A DNA stretch of 7,761 nucleotides, from positions 1-7,761 of the forward strand of contig JAUXAV010000047.1 in NCBI GenBank assembly GCA_030619735.1. Direction: 5' to 3'. Below, piece by piece: positions 5,852 through 7,761 of the stretch (its first letter is position 1; each line of letters opens with the position of its first letter). The stretch is from Candidatus Aenigmatarchaeota archaeon (GTDB taxonomy: Archaea; Aenigmatarchaeota; Aenigmatarchaeia; QMZP01; JAUXAV01). The notes beneath the pieces were generated by a model. The model had not been told where the DNA came from. It ran no database searches and saw only the letters and a list, made by a program, of their open reading frames with translations. The translations under genes were made by a program, and so were the position numbers.

Positions 5852-6488
5852 ATAGAACTCCCATGACAACGGCACTTGCCAGTGGTATAGTCAGATTATC
5901 ATCCATCCATTTTGTTGTTTTGGTGAACCTCTCAGCGATAACAGCGGTTAGAGCTCCGACCGCACCAAGCCAGTAGGGTGTAATAAAGTAGGCCAGAATC
6001 AGGCAGGTAATGAGCATACCCAGGCTCCCCCAGTTGCCCTTAACTTCTCTGCCATAGACCTTACTGCGAATGAGCCCAGTTACAGCATCGCCACCCCCCA
6101 TAAAACAGAGAGGGACAATCGCCAGCCATGGCTCCCCCAGTAGCCCCCAGCATATACCGATAAGCGCAATGCCTGTTGCCGGGAAGTGAATCTCAGCCAG
6201 TGCCTGCGGTCTCCCTGAGCCGCCTACCCCGCGGAATGTCCTTGGTCTGAATAGCCTGGCGTAGAGGAGCAGGATGGTAAACCCCGTAGTCAATATTAGT
6301 GGCCACCAGAAGCTGTGAAAGAGGAAAGGGCAAAGTAGGAAACCGACACACCCTCCCAGGTGCCCCAGCTTTCTACTGATGTATTGAGGAATGCCGTAGT
6401 CCCAAAAAAGATTTGCCAGATATAGGCCTAGTAAGGCTGCGCCGGCAATCAGCATAGCAAATGGTGCCTCAGCTAACATATTTTTCAA
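5838..6488 (-). CDS. Phytol/dolichol kinase-type membrane protein
   Basis: Polytopic membrane protein of 216 residues with about seven hydrophobic segments. It carries the signatures of the CTP-dependent prenol kinase family (SEC59/VTE5/phytol kinase, related to CDP-diacylglycerol synthases). R39-K40 and H43 lie in ISRKLGHLGG. G-G-G-D134-A-V-T-G-L-I and the K-V-Y-G...K-G-N-W-G-S155-L-G stretch run from 131 to 157. E186 is followed by D196-D197-N198-L-T-I-P-L. These enzymes phosphorylate free prenols such as phytol, farnesol or dolichol. Beside a UbiA gene, the likely job is to salvage free isoprenoid alcohol toward the diphosphate donor, which needs a second kinase not seen here. The start is TTG 6488, with GGGGG seven bases upstream. 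ATG 6479 is an alternative with a poorly spaced site. The gene overlaps the zinc-ribbon gene by 20 bases. Confidence 0.8.
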   Translation of the reverse strand: MKNMLAEAPFAMLIAGAALLGLYLANLFWDYGIPQYISRKLGHLGGCVGFLLCPFLFHSFWWPLILTTGFTILLLYARLFRPRTFRGVGGSGRPQALAEIHFPATGIALIGICWGLLGEPWLAIVPLCFMGGGDAVTGLIRSKVYGREVKGNWGSLGMLITCLILAYFITPYWLGAVGALTAVIAERFTKTTKWMDDNLTIPLASAVVMGVLYVLF

Positions 6489-6690
6489 TGGTATTCCCCC
6501 GAGTTATTCTTCGTTCCTCTTTCTTTACTGCTTTATCAAAACACCGCCCGCAACGAGATGAGATATACTCTGGCTCTCCGGGATAGCTCCGCTGGTAAAG
6601 AGGCATATTGTGCCATTCCTTACCTCCAGCATCTAGCCCATCTGGCCAATAATAACCGCCTGCATCTCCTTTACACACAGGACACTTCAT
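6469..6690 (-). CDS. Small four-cysteine zinc-ribbon protein
   Basis: A 73-residue protein with two CxxC knuckles, C3-P-V-C6 and C47-G-R-C50, that can hold one zinc ion. Between them is a glycine-, tyrosine- and tryptophan-rich segment (GGYYWPDGLDAGGKEWHNM), and a basic tail (KKEERR) follows. Family unknown. Such proteins often bind nucleic acid or act as assembly factors. The start ATG 6690 has only AAGG three bases upstream, so initiation may be modest. Its last 20 bases overlap the start region of the prenol-kinase gene, so translation is probably coupled and the two may be needed together. It begins 22 bases after the HIT-like gene. Confidence 0.75.
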   Translation of the reverse strand: MKCPVCKGDAGGYYWPDGLDAGGKEWHNMPLYQRSYPGEPEYISSRCGRCFDKAVKKEERRITRGNTIEKYVS

Positions 6691-6712
6691 TGCCTTACTC
6701 TTGTTAGTTTAT

Positions 6713-6970
6713 TTACACTAGGTGGTCGTGCCAGTGCTGAGGCATAGAAGCCATATAGCCCCTGAACCTTAGATTAAGGTATAGCCTATCCTTAACCTGC
6801 TTTATATGCTCCCACTCCTCGGGTGTAGGCTCAGGTCTATGGGCATTAAGCACTATCATCGGATTCCCGTGAAGCGGGCAAATAGTAACCCAGCAAACCT
6901 CGTCAAAATATGGCTGTTCTCTAATCGGGTCTTTCCGGCAAAGAGAGCAATTCGGCTCATACTCAGCCAC
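6713..6970 (-). CDS. Compact HIT-like zinc/histidine protein
   Basis: An 85-residue protein with features of the histidine triad (HIT) superfamily. An N-terminal C8-x-x-C11 knuckle is present. I-C31-P-L-H34-G-N-P-M-I-V-L-N-A-H44 resembles the p-GH-x-LVIPK-x-H strand and turn, and a TPEEW helix follows. The end is H79-W-H81-D-H83-L-V, which fits H-x-H-x-H-x-x. HIT proteins are nucleotidyl hydrolases or transferases that use the middle histidine. This one is shorter than usual (about 110-150 residues), and the triad sits at the extreme C-terminus with aspartate at a position that is normally hydrophobic, so activity is uncertain. A zinc-binding structural role is the main alternative. The start is GTG 6970, overlapping the previous stop by eight bases. 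GAAGGA lies directly upstream, closer than ideal, and no better in-frame start exists. Confidence 0.7.
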   Translation of the reverse strand: MAEYEPNCSLCRKDPIREQPYFDEVCWVTICPLHGNPMIVLNAHRPEPTPEEWEHIKQVKDRLYLNLRFRGYMASMPQHWHDHLV

Positions 6971-7310
6971 TCCTTCTAACCTCTTCTATTATCTCTTTTA
7001 GGGGTAATGCCTGCAAGGATAGGTCTTTGGGAAGTAACTTACCCAGCTTAACCAGATTAGCGATGATATCCCTGATTGCAGTAAGCTGCTCCATACTGGC
7101 ACTGGTAATAAGCCTCAGTATTTCTAAAAAGGCTTCAAGCTCCTCGGGGCTGCCCTTTACCTTCCCCACTTCGGCAAGGACTGACCTCAGCAGCCGGAGC
7201 TTTGCTTGGTCAAGACTGGTTAGCGCCTCAGATACTCCCCTCATTGTTTTGAGGGCCTCCTCAGGGCTGCCGAAGGTTTCATCGAAAAACTTTTTTATAT
7301 TCTGCACCAT
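6963..7310 (-). CDS. Helical 115-residue protein, resembles the protein encoded at 2120-2419
   Basis: Charged, leucine-rich helices run from about residue 16 to 105, with breaks at GSPEEL (53-58) and LLPKDLSLQALP near 91-102. No cysteines, enzyme motif or membrane segment. Residues 38-86 align without gaps with residues 31-79 of the 99-residue protein on the other side of the cassette. The SPEEL turn after the first long helix is also shared in position. The start is ATG 7310, with a G6 run at 7318-7323 upstream and one base after the stop of the right-edge gene. Probably a coiled-coil or helical-bundle scaffold. Function unknown. Confidence 0.78.
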   Translation of the reverse strand: MVQNIKKFFDETFGSPEEALKTMRGVSEALTSLDQAKLRLLRSVLAEVGKVKGSPEELEAFLEILRLITSASMEQLTAIRDIIANLVKLGKLLPKDLSLQALPLKEIIEEVRRSG

Positions 7311-7311
7311 T

Positions 7312-7761
7312 TTATTTCCCCCCTTTTCTTGCCCTTCTCACTATACCTTTAATCACAAGCGGAAAGGCGATTTTAAGCAGTACTTTCTCTATAATCTGTG
7401 CCCACTCCTCAGAGTCAACATCCGGCTTGTCTCCACTCACCGTTATCAGGCGGTTAGCCAGGGCGGTTCTGAAATCAAGCCGAGGGTAAAGCTGAGGAAT
7501 TACCTTATCTATCCCTCCCTCTTTGTCAACGAGGCTAACTAGGGTGTCAAGGTCAGCCTCCGGGGTAATCAGGTCGAGCAAAGTATTCTCCGACATGTAA
7601 ACAGATGTCTTTATCGGCACATCGGGCGGCTTTTCCTGGATACCCGATTCGGTGAACCACAGGTCAAATATTCCCCCTTCAGGTCCGTCAATTATCATCT
7701 TGGCTGCTCTTCCGTATCCCTGCTGCTTTTTCTCCTCGGGAAAGTCGTGGAGGACATCATT
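7312..7761 (-). CDS. Unknown protein, N-terminus cut by right window edge
   Basis: The frame is open from the right edge (reading NDVLHDFPEEKKQQGYGRAA) to a TAA at 7312-7314, giving 149 residues of the C-terminal part. An internal ATG at 7698 has no ribosome binding site, and the upstream residues read as normal protein, so I treat the gene as continuing beyond the edge. The visible part is acidic in the middle (ITPEADLDTLVSLVDKEGG) with a short aliphatic stretch near the end (KIAFPLVIKGIV) and a basic, glycine-rich tail (RRARKGGK). The tail overlaps the ribosome site of the next gene. No family recognised. It lies one base before the helical 115-residue gene. Confidence 0.75.
   Translation of the reverse strand, partial: NDVLHDFPEEKKQQGYGRAAKMIIDGPEGGIFDLWFTESGIQEKPPDVPIKTSVYMSENTLLDLITPEADLDTLVSLVDKEGGIDKVIPQLYPRLDFRTALANRLITVSGDKPDVDSEEWAQIIEKVLLKIAFPLVIKGIVRRARKGGK

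Noticed and set aside
7027..7542. Plus-strand open frame of 171 residues
   Set aside because: It runs antisense to the helical 115-residue gene and the right-edge gene. The translation is serine-rich without motifs, and no plus-strand promoter or ribosome site is seen.
7312..7698. Complete 128-residue gene starting at ATG 7698
   Set aside because: No ribosome site precedes that ATG, and the frame stays open with sensible protein sequence to the window edge, so the gene is treated as partial.
1..7761. CRISPR array, insertion sequence, integrase or attachment site
   Set aside because: No regularly spaced repeats, terminal inverted repeats, transposase or integrase motifs were seen. The mobile-region idea rests only on gene content.

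Overview
This window is one tightly packed minus-strand gene array: thirteen genes, all transcribed right to left, with no convincing plus-strand gene. Most neighbours overlap or lie within 1-32 bases of each other. Good AGGAGG-like ribosome binding sites sit in front of ATG, GTG and TTG starts, and base composition looks roughly balanced. This fits a bacterium, or less likely an archaeon, from an uncultured lineage. A Chloroflexota-like source is only a guess. The mix of small unknown proteins, paralogues and a large beta-rich repeat protein around a metabolic cassette looks like an accessory or mobile (possibly viral) region, but no integrase, terminase, capsid or transposase gene is visible.

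Right block (6469-7761): a protein cut by the right edge, a helical 115-residue protein, a small HIT-like zinc/histidine protein and a small four-cysteine zinc-ribbon protein.

Central cassette (2464-6488): in transcription order, a phytol/dolichol-kinase-type membrane protein, an XRE regulator fused to a zinc ribbon, a UbiA-family prenyltransferase, a type III polyketide synthase (chalcone/stilbene synthase fold) and an extended SDR of the epimerase/3-beta-HSD type. These five are coupled by overlaps of 14 and 4 bases and two 1-base gaps, apart from the 20-base overlap with the zinc-ribbon gene upstream. Together they suggest a pathway to a prenylated polyketide lipid. The synthase would make a small or lipid-tailed (possibly phenolic) polyketide, UbiA would attach an isoprenoid chain, the kinase would phosphorylate free prenol to supply the donor, the SDR would make a redox change or epimerisation, and the XRE protein would regulate the set. 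The product cannot be read from the sequence.

Left block (1-2419): four or five further genes. A candidate sigma70-type promoter with a perfect inverted repeat in its spacer lies in the 44-base gap after the SDR. It precedes a second helical protein that resembles the 115-residue one, a small membrane-anchored protein, an unknown 114-residue protein, a 79-residue protein and a large tandem-domain protein that runs off the left edge. The membrane-anchored and 79-residue proteins are unrelated except for the same C-terminal tail (MSPxEGPPLPR, then WPWK). The only non-coding gap over 100 bases (1451-1575) holds a TATAAT box, a 16-base palindrome and an 8-bp hairpin.

The most interesting points are the compact PKS/UbiA/prenol-kinase/SDR cassette with its own regulator, and the shared tail on two otherwise different small proteins.
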